Assembly: GCA_943737045.1 (NCBI GenBank)
Contig: CALSFV010000015.1
Coordinates: forward strand, 928,501-992,500
DNA: 64,000 nt
Direction: 5' to 3'
DNA from: Parapristionchus giblindavisi
Lineage: Eukaryota; Nematoda; Chromadorea; Rhabditida; Diplogasteridae
A program made the position numbers and the translations under genes. Shown piece by piece: positions 45,712-57,357 of this stretch (position 1 is its first letter; every line of letters starts with the position of its first letter). The notes beneath the pieces are model-generated. The model saw nothing but the letters and a program-made list of their open reading frames with translations, was not told the origin of the DNA and did no database searches.

Positions 45712-46068
45712 CTCGGGGAAACTGAAAGTAATCCGTGTTTTCGGTTGTACTAGGTGTCTTGCTGCTCTAGGAAAAAAGCTATTATGCCTGTAATGAAATC
45801 GCGAGCCTGGGTTGTTGAAATTGAGGCCATTATGGGTTATATAAGAGCGAAAGTAGTGAGGTTTCAAATTTACGATCCTATATTTACTTCTGATAAATTG
45901 CATGGCACTTTTGATCTCTACTTCTTCTCTACGCTTTTCAAGAGTATCTATGTAAATTTAGTTGTTTATTCCTAAGGGAAACTTTCGGCATTGAATCCCA
46001 CGCTGCATTAAAACAGCGCTTGAATACTGTCTAGTGAAATAATTCTGTACTCGTTCTAAGATCTTTTT
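45712..46068. other. Diverged relative of the 29.9-32.2 kb foldback arm
   Basis: From ACTCGGGGAAACTGAAAGTA (45713) to about 45870 the sequence resembles 30745-30910 (CTCAGGGAAACTAAAGGC, then GAAGCTATTATACCTGTAATG and GCCTGGG words), at about 70-75 percent by eye. It is not palindromic here. The rest to 46068 shows nothing. Confidence 0.45.
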
Positions 46069-46395
46069 CTAAGATCTTTTTTTGTCAGCTTTTTGGTATG
46101 CATTAAAAACAGTAGATGCACTTTCAAGTATGGGCCTTATATATATTGAATAAGTTTTTACTAGGATGGCTACATTTTTGATGCGTAGAGCTCTTAGGAT
46201 TATGTGGCATGCAGTTTTCTCTTTTGAAGCTGTTTGCCTGCTGTGGGTACAGAAAGTTAGGGTCTTCTGAATGAGGAAGCCAAAATCCTTAACCAAATCC
46301 TTCTGATCTAGGGATGCTGTTCCGATAATGTACTTTTTCATTGTTACTTTAATCCATAATATGATGAAATTGTTCAAATGATTAGAGAGATTCAT
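46069..46395 (-). pseudogene. LINE reverse-transcriptase fragment, cut by the tandem-unit boundary
   Basis: The minus strand reads DLVKDFGFLIQKTLTFCTHS, then KTACHIILRALRIKNVAILV and KTYSIYIRPILESASTVFNA, the post-RT pattern of CR1/jockey LINEs. Its N-terminal residues derive from a 64-bp satellite monomer (about 46345-46405). The first 6.69-kb unit starts inside this fragment at 46191; in the later units the same fragment is fused at that point to unrelated sequence. Confidence 0.75.
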
Positions 46396-46466
46396 TTCAA
46401 TTCATTGTTATCACTTCTTTCGTGTAATCCCTCAATACGTGATAACTCCAGTTTGGCTCATAGTGT

Positions 46467-46514
46467 AGCGGCTTTATCGGCTCGGTACTAAGCGGCTTTA
46501 TCGGCTCGGTACTA
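46467..46514. repeat. 24-bp direct repeat, two copies
   Basis: AGCGGCTTTATCGGCTCGGT followed by ACTA occurs at 46467 and 46491, adjacent. It recurs in units 2 and 3 (53161 and 59856). It lies 3' of the recombinase gene on that gene's strand. Confidence 0.8.
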
Positions 46515-46748
46515 ACCACAGACAATGTAGCATATAGGTAGTGGAAGATACAAAAACAAAGTCTAAAGACACAAAAGGAGCAAAACAAAACAAGCAATGG
46601 AACGATGGACATTCACAGGAAAAAAGGTGAAATGAAGATAATGGAACAAATGGAGACGAACGAAAGGAAATGAAGCAATGGAGAAGAAGAACCACAAAGA
46701 CGAAATCGTTCTAAGAAACAATCTAACGAATGGGAAAAAGGGTGAACA

Positions 46749-47885
46749 TCAAGAGAGTGAGAGGGCACCGCCCTGGGAGTCTACCGTATCCTCTATGTAG
46801 GGCGCGAGGCCGCCCATGGATCTCCATCGACCTCTTCTCTGAACGGACTCGAGAGGAGCTCCTTGTCTGATTGACACCATGGCTCCTCCAGCTCTCAATT
46901 GGTGCGGAGTGATCCGTGGCACTCCGGCTCGCGTGCAGAGAAGAGTGAGATCATTTCTAAATAAATCTTGGGAGGGGGGCTTGTGAGGGTGGGACAAGGA
47001 GGGGAAAACGAAGGGCGAGGGAGGGACTGAATTCTTGTAAGAGTTTAATAGGGAAAGAACAGGGGAATGGTTATCTATTGAAATAAAAGTACTTCTACCT
47101 TCACAGAATTGGTCGTTTTCAGCCTTTTGTACGGATACTTTAAGGTGGGAAGGGGACCACTGTAGGTCATCCCATTTGAGGGCTAGCAGCTCTCCTACCC
47201 TACACTGAGAGCAAACTTACCTGGCAAATCGTTACCCCGATACACTTTCCTGGCAAACGATTACCCCAAATGGTGAAATATTCAACGGCTGAATTCACCA
47301 TTTGGGGTAATAGTTTGCCAGGAAAGTGTATCGGGGTAACGATTTGCCAGGTAAGTTTGCTCTCAGTGTAAGAAGGGCGGCGAACGAGAAAGCGGCACCG
47401 AGAGCGGTACGGGTAGCAATAACATCATTACAATGTGTGAGAGAATATTGAACAAGTGAATCGATATGTGACCGTGGAACACTACCGTGATGGGATACAG
47501 TAAACCTTCTACGGGTAGACTCGTGTAAATTGGATAAGAAATGGGCAAAGGTTGAGGGAAGGGGATCCGAGAAATGGCAGAAAGCAGAAGATAAAATTCT
47601 AAGAGTGGATAGGGATCGTCCTTCTTCGATCTTCCTCAGTGAGTAGATCAGGAGGGACGAGGGACAGGCAGGATCGAGGCCTCTCGAAGTCGCATACGCT
47701 CTGATTACTATAAGATTAATAATAGTTACTCTTCGAGTTTCAGATGTGATTTACCTCAAGTTCGCCATGGCTCCTTTGTAAGCTCGCATAGTCGCTGATG
47801 CTTTGGATCCTTCGATGGACTTGATCAGGACCGGAATAAGAGCGGGATCGACATGGAATACAGTATTAGCGAGGTCTTGGACCAT
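46749..47885 (-). CDS. Tyrosine recombinase, unit 1, two exons plus an inserted MITE
   Basis: Minus-strand gene for a tyrosine (lambda-integrase type) recombinase, which cuts and rejoins DNA through a phosphotyrosine. Exon 1 is 47755-47885 from the first in-frame ATG (complement of 47883-47885); an upstream TTATTCCAG acceptor suggests a further 5' exon. A 54-bp intron (47701-47754, GTAAAT to AATCAG) follows, then exon 2 from 47700 to the stop at 46749. The N-terminal core-binding part includes SKASATMRAYKGAMANLRAYATSRG. The catalytic domain has RVGELLALKWDDLQW (first Arg), TPHQLRAGGA (His-x-x-Arg), GRWRSMGGLAPYIED (Trp and candidate Tyr). Without the MITE at 47203-47368 it gives 304 aa, like the recombinases of DIRS/PAT retroelements or Cryptons. 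No RT or RNase H partner lies nearby. With the MITE present the frame meets a stop. Confidence 0.85.
47203..47368. mobile_element. 166-bp TA-flanked MITE inside the recombinase gene, unit 1
   Basis: Near-perfect palindrome starting CACTGAGAGCAAACTTACCT and ending AGGTAAGTTTGCTCTCAGTG, flanked by TA (47201-47202, 47369-47370). Tc1/mariner-type. Insert plus TA is 168 bp, a multiple of three, so reading frame is kept across the ends but an in-frame TGA lies inside. The identical insertion at 53897-54062 and 60592-60757 shows that it predates amplification of the unit. Confidence 0.9.
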
Positions 47886-48114
47886 CGACCCTTTGTGTCC
47901 TGGAATAACACTTCGTCTCGTTCTATTCTATCATGAACACTTGGGCCGGGAGGATAATAGGGAGGGTGGGTGGGCCATTCGCCGAAAAAGCCTAGAATGA
48001 GTAAACAAACGAGAGAGAGACGCGGCAGAGAGAACTGATGTGCAGGTATGGTCAGGTCTCATTTGGAAGCGCGAATTCAAATCGTTTAGCCGCTACCGTA
48101 TTCGCCAAACGAAA

Positions 48115-50663
48115 GTTACTTTAATCCATAAAAGGATGAAATTATTCAAATGACTAGAGAGATTCATTTCAATTCATTGTTACTTTAATCCATAATATGA
48201 TGAAATTATTCAAATGATTAGAGAGATTCATTTCAAATTATGGATTAAAGTAACAATGAATTGAAATTAATTTCTCAAATCATTTGAATAATTTCATCAT
48301 ATTATTGATTAAAGTAACAATGATTTGAAATGAATCTCTCTAATCATTTGAATAATTTCATCATATTATGGATTAAAGTAATAATGAATTGAAATGAATC
48401 TCTCTAATCATTTGAATAATTTCATCATATTATGGATTAAAGTAACAATGAATTGAAATGAATCTTTCTAATGATTTGAATAATTTCATCATATTATGGA
48501 TTAAAGTAACAATGAATTGAAATGAATCTCACTAATTATTTGAATAATTTCATCATTATTTGTAGTAAAGTAACAATGAATTGAAATGAATCTCTCTAAT
48601 CATTTGAATAATTTCATCATATTATGGATTAAAGTAATAATGAATTGAAATGAATCTCTCTAATCATTTGAATAATTTCATCATATTATGGATTAAAGTA
48701 ACAATGAATTGAAATGAATCTTTCTAATGATTTGAATAATTTCATCATATTATGGATTAAAGTAACAATGAATTGAAATGAATCTCAATAATTATTTGAA
48801 TAATTTCATCATTATGTGTAGTAAAGTAACAATGAATTGAAATGAATCTCTCTAATCATTTGAATAATTTCATCATATTATGGATTAAAGTAACAATGAA
48901 TTGAAATGAATCTCACTAATTATTTGAATAATTTCATCATTATGTGTAGTAAAGTAACAATGAATTGAAATGAATCTCTCTAATCATTTGAATAATTTCA
49001 TCATTATGTGTAGTAAAGTAACAATGAATTGAAATGAATCTCTCTAATCATTTGAATAATTTCATCATATTATGGATTAAAGTAACAATGAATTGAAATG
49101 AATCTCTCTAATCATTTGAATAATTTCATCATTATGTGTAGTAAAGTAACAATGAATTGAAATGAATCTCTCTAATCATTTGAATTATTTCATCATATTA
49201 TGGATTAAAGTAACAATGAATTGAAATGAATCTCTCTAATCATTTGAATAATTTCATCGTATTATGGATTAAAGTAACAATGAATTGAAATGAATCTCTC
49301 TAATCATTTGAATAATTTCATCATATTATGGATTAAAGTAACAATGAATTGAAATGAATCTCTCTAATCATTTGAATAATTTCATCATATTATGGATTAA
49401 AGTAACAATGAATTGAAATGAATCTCACTAATTATTTGAATAATTTCATCATATTATGGATTAAAGTAACAATGAATTGAAATGAATCTCTCTAATCATT
49501 TGAATAATTTCATCATTATGTGTAGTAAAGTAACAATGAATTGAAATGAATCTCTCTAATCATTTGAATAATTTCATCATATTATGGATTAAAGAAACAA
49601 TGAATTGAAATGAATCTCTCTAATCATTTGAATAATTTCATCGTATTATGGATTAAAGTAACAATGAATTGAAATGAATCTCTCTAATCATTTGAATAAT
49701 TTCATCATTATGTGTAGTAAAGTAACAATGAATTGAAATGAATCTCACTAATTATTTGAATAATTTCATCATTATGTGTAGTAAAGTAACAATGAATTGA
49801 AATGAATCTCTCTAATCATTTGAATAATTTCATCATATTATGGATTAAAGTAACAATGAATTGAAATGAATCTCACTAATTATTTGAATAATTTCATCAT
49901 TATGTGTAGTAAAGTAACAATGAATTGAAATGAATCTCTCTAATCATTTGAATAATTTCATCATATTATGGATTAAAGTAACAATGAATTGAAATGAATC
50001 TCTCTAATCATTTGAATAATTTCATCATATTATGGATTAAAGTAACAATGAATTGAAATGAATCTCTCTAATCATTTGAATAATTTCATCATATTATGGA
50101 TTAAAGTAACAATGAATTGAAATGAATCTCACTAATTATTTGAATAATTTCATCATATTATGGATTAAAGTAACAATGAATTGAAATGAATCTCACTAAT
50201 TATTTGAATAATTTCATCATATTATGGATTAAAGTAATAATGAATTGAAATGAATCTCTTTAATCATTTGAATAATTTCATCATATTATGGAATAAAGTA
50301 ACAATGAATTGAAATGAATCTCACTAATTATTTGAATAATTTCATCATTATGTGTAGTAAAGTAACAATGAATTGAAATGAATCTCTCTAATCATTTGAA
50401 TAATTTCATCATTATGTGTAGTAAAGTAACAATGAATTGAAATGAATCTCTCTAATCATTTGAATAATTTCATCATATTATGGATTAAAGTAACAATGAA
50501 TTGAAATGAATCTCTCTAATCATTTGAATAATTTCATCATATTATGGATTAAAGTAACAATGAATTGAAATGAATCTCACTAATTATTTGAATAATTTCA
50601 TCATTATGTGTAGTAAAGTAACAATGAATTGAAATGAATCTCTCTAATCATTTGAATAATTTG
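48115..50663. repeat. 64-bp minisatellite, about 40 copies, unit 1
   Basis: The monomer core is AAAGTAACAATGAATTGAAA followed by TGAATCTCTCTAATCATTTG and AATAATTTCATCA. Two equal-length monomer types differ in the linker: TATTATGGATTAAAG and TTATGTGTAGTAAAG. A third variation is CTCTCTAATCATTTG versus CTCACTAATTATTTG. The first two monomers (48115-48236) are in the opposite orientation, so the left end is a palindrome. There are no spacers. No reading frame is conserved. Confidence 0.95.
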
Positions 50664-51025
50664 TACGAAAGTAACTTTAGCCGGAATTCACCTTTTGCTG
50701 TGTTACCCCAAGACCAAAGACCAAAGATCAATAAATATAAACTTTATCACTCTAACTAAGACACAAACAAACAATCAAAGAGGCTCGGAGCAGTCCCACT
50801 CCAACGCAAGCCACGAAACAACGACTGAATCTCTAGACACAAAAGAACACGTAACATTAATTATAATATGTAAATATACAAAAAGATAGACATAATGATA
50901 GAGCTACAAAATGAATTAGCATAGGTAGGGTAATTAGTCTAAAGCATATGATTCTACTATGATTACTATGATATTCAAATAGGTACGGGATACGGTAGGG
51001 GTACAGTATACAATATCTAACAAAT
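50664..51025. other. Non-satellite insert within the array, unit 1
   Basis: About 360 bp separating two satellite blocks. It contains GACCAAAGACCAAAGATCAA and otherwise AT-rich sequence. The 64-aa open frame has no recognisable pattern. It is repeated at about 57358-57719. Confidence 0.5.
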
Positions 51026-51318
51026 TTCATCATATTATGGATTAAAGTAACAATGAATTGAAATGAATCTCTCTAATCATTTGAATAATTTCATTATATT
51101 ATGGAGTAAAGTAACAATGAATTGAAATGAATCTCACTAATTATTTGAATAATTTCATCATTATGTGTAGTAAAGTAACAATGAATTGAAATGAATCTCT
51201 CTAATCATTTGAATAATTTCATCATATTATGGATTAAAGTAACAATGAATTGAAATGAATCTCACTAATCATTTGAATAATTTCATCATTATGTGTTGTA
51301 AAGTAACAATGAACTAGT
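51026..51318. repeat. 64-bp minisatellite, second block, unit 1
   Basis: About four and a half monomers in the same orientation as the main block, ending in AGTAACAATGAACTAGTC. The same block in unit 2 is 57720-58012. Confidence 0.9.
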
Positions 51319-51629
51319 CAACCAAGTCGTGGTCAAATTACTAACCAAGATTAACACGACAAGGTTAACTTAACTGGCTTGAGTGAAAAATTGCCTACAG
51401 TGCTCCGCCGCAAGCTGCAGTAATCCATGATATCGATCTACAGTTCCATAAAAACCTTACTTTTCATTCTTTCATTTTTCATTTCGACTTTTAGGTCGCT
51501 TCTAATATTTCTTTCAGCATGGTAAATAATTGACGTATATCTAAATTACATCATCCTAAATCTAATTTTACAGATTCGTCGTCTATAGGTGTTCTGTATT
51601 TTATGCCATTTTTGTTTTTATCAATTAAC

Positions 51630-52261
51630 CAGCCGAGCCCGCACATTTTGGTATCTGTGGATGTAGACCAAGCGTACCACGAACCTCACAGTGGCTATGC
51701 ATATCGGTCTATCCCACATGATTCCGTTAACATTAACTCATGTCTACCGCGCTCACACGTTACAGTTCTCGCACGTTCGCTTTCTGCTTACCATTGCCCA
51801 CGAATTCCGAACACTACAGTAAGCGTGATTTCCAGGATTACTATAACCAAGATTACTTCCAGGATTCCAGGATTACTATGACCATGTGACTAAACAATTC
51901 GCGTCCAAGTCATGGTTGCGTTCTTCTGGAGTAAGCGATAAAATGGTGTACAATGCTTCGAAAGCTATACCGTCCCACAAACGTTACAATACCGTGGACA
52001 TCGATCTACAGTATTCCTCATGATTTCGTAAACATTAACTTCATACCTACCGCTCCCTCAAGTTACAAAATCCGTGGATGTCATTCGACGTATCCTACAG
52101 TGTCTACATATCTACTTGCCATTGCCCAGGAACACAACAGTAAGCATGTTCTCCACGGGTACTGTAACGGGCGGGTACGATAGACCGATATGCACGGTCA
52201 CTGTAAGGTTCGGAGTACGCTTGGTTTACATCCGGTGTTACTAAACGTGTGGGCTCGGCGG
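51630..52261. mobile_element. Element with CCGAGCCCGCAC inverted ends, unit 1
   Basis: Left end CAGCCGAGCCCGCAC and right end GTGTGGGCTCGGCGG are imperfect inverted repeats (12 of 15). Internally two diverged direct copies of a segment around GATTCCGTTAACATTAAC (51720) and GATTTCGTAAACATTAAC (52021) are seen. No coding pattern. Repeated at 58324-58955. Confidence 0.5.
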
Positions 52262-52391
52262 GAAAATCAATAAAACAAAAAAGCCTGAAATGATGAACAT
52301 GAGAAGGTGATCTTGAGTGATATAAGAGCGAAAACCAATAGGTAACGAAACTGTAAAATTATATTTATTACATACTAATTCGGATATATGT

Positions 52392-52884
52392 ACAGTAGCG
52401 CTCAAAAAGATTTCACATTGGTATTTTTTTGCGATATCTTCTGTTGTACTGATCGAAATAGGATGAAATTTGGAATACATCTTCGTCTAGGTATTAGAAT
52501 AACGATACACATTTGGTTTTTCAAAAATTTCAGAAATCTTGTACTTTATTAGCTCTTTTTCAAAAATCACCAAAATCAACAGTTCACAATTGCAAAAATT
52601 AACAGCAATAATTAAACAGAAAGAAATTAATTGTAAGTCGTATTCAGGGCGAAAAACGCGAAAAACACATTTTTTGAACAAAAGGTGGCCTGGGGTGGTA
52701 TTCTTTCGTCAATTTCGGCACTGCCGAAACTTAAATTTAGGCACTGCATTGTAGAAAATAAGTTTTCAGATCACGCACAAAGTCGGTATGTTGTTCATTT
52801 GCCGTATCTCTGTCCTCCCAATACCGTTTGCTAGATGACACGGGACTTGGTCGTTTTCTTCCAACAGTTTTTTGATCGTATCTG
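52392..52884. mobile_element. Tc1-type end and unassigned sequence closing unit 1
   Basis: It begins CAGTAGCGCTCAAAAAGA after a TA, like the end at 38174. No opposite end was found before the unit junction at 52884/52885, so the element is truncated there. The minus-strand frame fused to the LINE fragment reads DTIKKLLEENDQVPCH, which I cannot assign. Confidence 0.45.
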
Positions 52885-53442
52885 CTCTTAGGATTATGTG
52901 GCATGCAGTTTTCTCTTTTGAAGCTGTTTGCCTGCTGTGGGTACAGAAAGTTAGGGTCTTCTGAATGAGGAAGCCAAAATCCTTAACCAAATCCTTCTGA
53001 TCTAGGGATGCTGTTCCGATAATGTACTTTTTCATTGTTACTTTAATCCATAATATGATGAAATTGTTCAAATGATTAGAGAGATTCATTTCAATTCATT
53101 GTTATCACTTCTTTCGTGTAATCCCTCAATACGTGATAACTCCAGTTTGGCTCATAGTGTAGCGGCTTTATCGGCTCGGTACTAAGCGGCTTTATCGGCT
53201 CGGTACTAACCACAGACAATGTAGCATATAGGTAGTGGAAGATACAAAAACAAAGTCTAAAGACACAAAAGGAGCAAAACAAAACAAGCAATGGAACGAT
53301 GGACATTCACAGGAAAAAAGGTGAAATGAAGATAATGGAACAAATGGAGACGAACGAAAGGAAATGAAGCAATGGAGAAGAAGAACCACAAAGACGAAAT
53401 CGTTCTAAGAAACAATCTAACGAATGGGAAAAAGGGTGAACA

Positions 53443-54579
53443 TCAAGAGAGTGAGAGGGCACCGCCCTGGGAGTCTACCGTATCCTCTATGTAGGGCGCG
53501 AGGCCGCCCATGGATCTCCATCGACCTCTTCTCTGAACGGACTCGAGAGGAGCTCCTTGTCTGATTGACACCATGGCTCCTCCAGCTCTCAATTGGTGCG
53601 GAGTGATCCGTGGCACTCCGGCTCGCGTGCAGAGAAGAGTGAGATCATTTCTAAATAAATCTTGGGAGGGGGGCTTGTGAGGGTGGGACAAGGAGGGGAA
53701 AACGAAGGGCGAGGGAGGGACTGAATTCTTGTAAGAGTTTAATAGGGAAAGAACAGGGGAATGGTTATCTATTGAAATAAAAGTACTTCTACCTTCACAG
53801 AATTGGTCGTTTTCAGCCTTTTGTACGGATACTTTAAGGTGGGAAGGGGACCACTGTAGGTCATCCCATTTGAGGGCTAGCAGCTCTCCTACCCTACACT
53901 GAGAGCAAACTTACCTGGCAAATCGTTACCCCGATACACTTTCCTGGCAAACGATTACCCCAAATGGTGAAATATTCAACGGCTGAATTCACCATTTGGG
54001 GTAATAGTTTGCCAGGAAAGTGTATCGGGGTAACGATTTGCCAGGTAAGTTTGCTCTCAGTGTAAGAAGGGCGGCGAACGAGAAAGCGGCACCGAGAGCG
54101 GTACGGGTAGCAATAACATCATTACAATGTGTGAGAGAATATTGAACAAGTGAATCGATATGTGACCGTGGAACACTACCGTGATGGGATACAGTAAACC
54201 TTCTACGGGTAGACTCGTGTAAATTGGATAAGAAATGGGCAAAGGTTGAGGGAAGGGGATCCGAGAAATGGCAGAAAGCAGAAGATAAAATTCTAAGAGT
54301 GGATAGGGATCGTCCTTCTTCGATCTTCCTCAGTGAGTAGATCAGGAGGGACGAGGGACAGGCAGGATCGAGGCCTCTCGAAGTCGCATACGCTCTGATT
54401 ACTATAAGATTAATAATAGTTACTCTTCGAGTTTCAGATGTGATTTACCTCAAGTTCGCCATGGCTCCTTTGTAAGCTCGCATAGTCGCTGATGCTTTGG
54501 ATCCTTCGATGGACTTGATCAGGACCGGAATAAGAGCGGGATCGACATGGAATACAGTATTAGCGAGGTCTTGGACCAT
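53443..54579 (-). CDS. Tyrosine recombinase, unit 2
   Basis: Same gene as 46749-47885, shifted by 6694 bp, with the same catalytic motifs (RVGELLALKW, HQLRAGGA, GRWRS, PYIED), the same 54-bp intron (54395-54448) and the same MITE (53897-54062). No sequence difference from unit 1 was noticed. If the MITE is not removed from the transcript the product is truncated before the first catalytic arginine. Confidence 0.83.
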
Positions 54580-54808
54580 CGACCCTTTGTGTCCTGGAAT
54601 AACACTTCGTCTCGTTCTATTCTATCATGAACACTTGGGCCGGGAGGATAATAGGGAGGGTGGGTGGGCCATTCGCCGAAAAAGCCTAGAATGAGTAAAC
54701 AAACGAGAGAGAGACGCGGCAGAGAGAACTGATGTGCAGGTATGGTCAGGTCTCATTTGGAAGCGCGAATTCAAATCGTTTAGCCGCTACCGTATTCGCC
54801 AAACGAAA

Positions 54809-57357
54809 GTTACTTTAATCCATAAAAGGATGAAATTATTCAAATGACTAGAGAGATTCATTTCAATTCATTGTTACTTTAATCCATAATATGATGAAAT
54901 TATTCAAATGATTAGAGAGATTCATTTCAAATTATGGATTAAAGTAACAATGAATTGAAATTAATTTCTCAAATCATTTGAATAATTTCATCATATTATT
55001 GATTAAAGTAACAATGATTTGAAATGAATCTCTCTAATCATTTGAATAATTTCATCATATTATGGATTAAAGTAATAATGAATTGAAATGAATCTCTCTA
55101 ATCATTTGAATAATTTCATCATATTATGGATTAAAGTAACAATGAATTGAAATGAATCTTTCTAATGATTTGAATAATTTCATCATATTATGGATTAAAG
55201 TAACAATGAATTGAAATGAATCTCACTAATTATTTGAATAATTTCATCATTATTTGTAGTAAAGTAACAATGAATTGAAATGAATCTCTCTAATCATTTG
55301 AATAATTTCATCATATTATGGATTAAAGTAATAATGAATTGAAATGAATCTCTCTAATCATTTGAATAATTTCATCATATTATGGATTAAAGTAACAATG
55401 AATTGAAATGAATCTTTCTAATGATTTGAATAATTTCATCATATTATGGATTAAAGTAACAATGAATTGAAATGAATCTCAATAATTATTTGAATAATTT
55501 CATCATTATGTGTAGTAAAGTAACAATGAATTGAAATGAATCTCTCTAATCATTTGAATAATTTCATCATATTATGGATTAAAGTAACAATGAATTGAAA
55601 TGAATCTCACTAATTATTTGAATAATTTCATCATTATGTGTAGTAAAGTAACAATGAATTGAAATGAATCTCTCTAATCATTTGAATAATTTCATCATTA
55701 TGTGTAGTAAAGTAACAATGAATTGAAATGAATCTCTCTAATCATTTGAATAATTTCATCATATTATGGATTAAAGTAACAATGAATTGAAATGAATCTC
55801 TCTAATCATTTGAATAATTTCATCATTATGTGTAGTAAAGTAACAATGAATTGAAATGAATCTCTCTAATCATTTGAATTATTTCATCATATTATGGATT
55901 AAAGTAACAATGAATTGAAATGAATCTCTCTAATCATTTGAATAATTTCATCGTATTATGGATTAAAGTAACAATGAATTGAAATGAATCTCTCTAATCA
56001 TTTGAATAATTTCATCATATTATGGATTAAAGTAACAATGAATTGAAATGAATCTCTCTAATCATTTGAATAATTTCATCATATTATGGATTAAAGTAAC
56101 AATGAATTGAAATGAATCTCACTAATTATTTGAATAATTTCATCATATTATGGATTAAAGTAACAATGAATTGAAATGAATCTCTCTAATCATTTGAATA
56201 ATTTCATCATTATGTGTAGTAAAGTAACAATGAATTGAAATGAATCTCTCTAATCATTTGAATAATTTCATCATATTATGGATTAAAGAAACAATGAATT
56301 GAAATGAATCTCTCTAATCATTTGAATAATTTCATCGTATTATGGATTAAAGTAACAATGAATTGAAATGAATCTCTCTAATCATTTGAATAATTTCATC
56401 ATTATGTGTAGTAAAGTAACAATGAATTGAAATGAATCTCACTAATTATTTGAATAATTTCATCATTATGTGTAGTAAAGTAACAATGAATTGAAATGAA
56501 TCTCTCTAATCATTTGAATAATTTCATCATATTATGGATTAAAGTAACAATGAATTGAAATGAATCTCACTAATTATTTGAATAATTTCATCATTATGTG
56601 TAGTAAAGTAACAATGAATTGAAATGAATCTCTCTAATCATTTGAATAATTTCATCATATTATGGATTAAAGTAACAATGAATTGAAATGAATCTCTCTA
56701 ATCATTTGAATAATTTCATCATATTATGGATTAAAGTAACAATGAATTGAAATGAATCTCTCTAATCATTTGAATAATTTCATCATATTATGGATTAAAG
56801 TAACAATGAATTGAAATGAATCTCACTAATTATTTGAATAATTTCATCATATTATGGATTAAAGTAACAATGAATTGAAATGAATCTCACTAATTATTTG
56901 AATAATTTCATCATATTATGGATTAAAGTAATAATGAATTGAAATGAATCTCTTTAATCATTTGAATAATTTCATCATATTATGGAATAAAGTAACAATG
57001 AATTGAAATGAATCTCACTAATTATTTGAATAATTTCATCATTATGTGTAGTAAAGTAACAATGAATTGAAATGAATCTCTCTAATCATTTGAATAATTT
57101 CATCATTATGTGTAGTAAAGTAACAATGAATTGAAATGAATCTCTCTAATCATTTGAATAATTTCATCATATTATGGATTAAAGTAACAATGAATTGAAA
57201 TGAATCTCTCTAATCATTTGAATAATTTCATCATATTATGGATTAAAGTAACAATGAATTGAAATGAATCTCACTAATTATTTGAATAATTTCATCATTA
57301 TGTGTAGTAAAGTAACAATGAATTGAAATGAATCTCTCTAATCATTTGAATAATTTG
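54809..57357. repeat. 64-bp minisatellite, unit 2 main block
   Basis: Copy of the 48115-50663 block with the same order of monomer variants and the same two inverted monomers at the left end. The shared order shows that the array was amplified as part of the 6.69-kb unit and has not been independently reshuffled since. Confidence 0.95.

Larger units (their letters stand above)
42647..45712. repeat. 3-kb inverted repeat that duplicates the last exon of the GPI-type gene
   Basis: Left arm 42647-43318, right arm 44920-45712, spacer 1.6 kb. The outer part of each arm is gene sequence (last exon and 3' end of the 41715-42823 gene; inverted copy at about 45440-45712). The inner part from CTAGTAGAAACATCCCACTG (42931) and its complement ending about 45320 looks like a foldback transposon. 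The right arm has 127 bp extra (about 45309-45435) bounded by GCGTT on both sides. Confidence 0.8.

Noticed and set aside
46397..46695. Two overlapping minus-strand frames repeated in each unit
   Set aside because: They are Ser/Phe-rich, overlap each other in different frames, include the 24-bp direct repeat, and lie after the recombinase stop codon.
47363..47548. 61-codon minus-strand frame
   Set aside because: It is a shifted frame of the recombinase exon; the correct frame continues through it into RVGELLALKW.
48115..50663. CRISPR array
   Set aside because: The 64-bp monomers are contiguous with no unique spacers, in a eukaryotic context.
51603..52183. Two plus-strand frames in the element with CCGAGCCC ends
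   Set aside because: They come from diverged direct copies within a MITE-like element; no family pattern or splice support.
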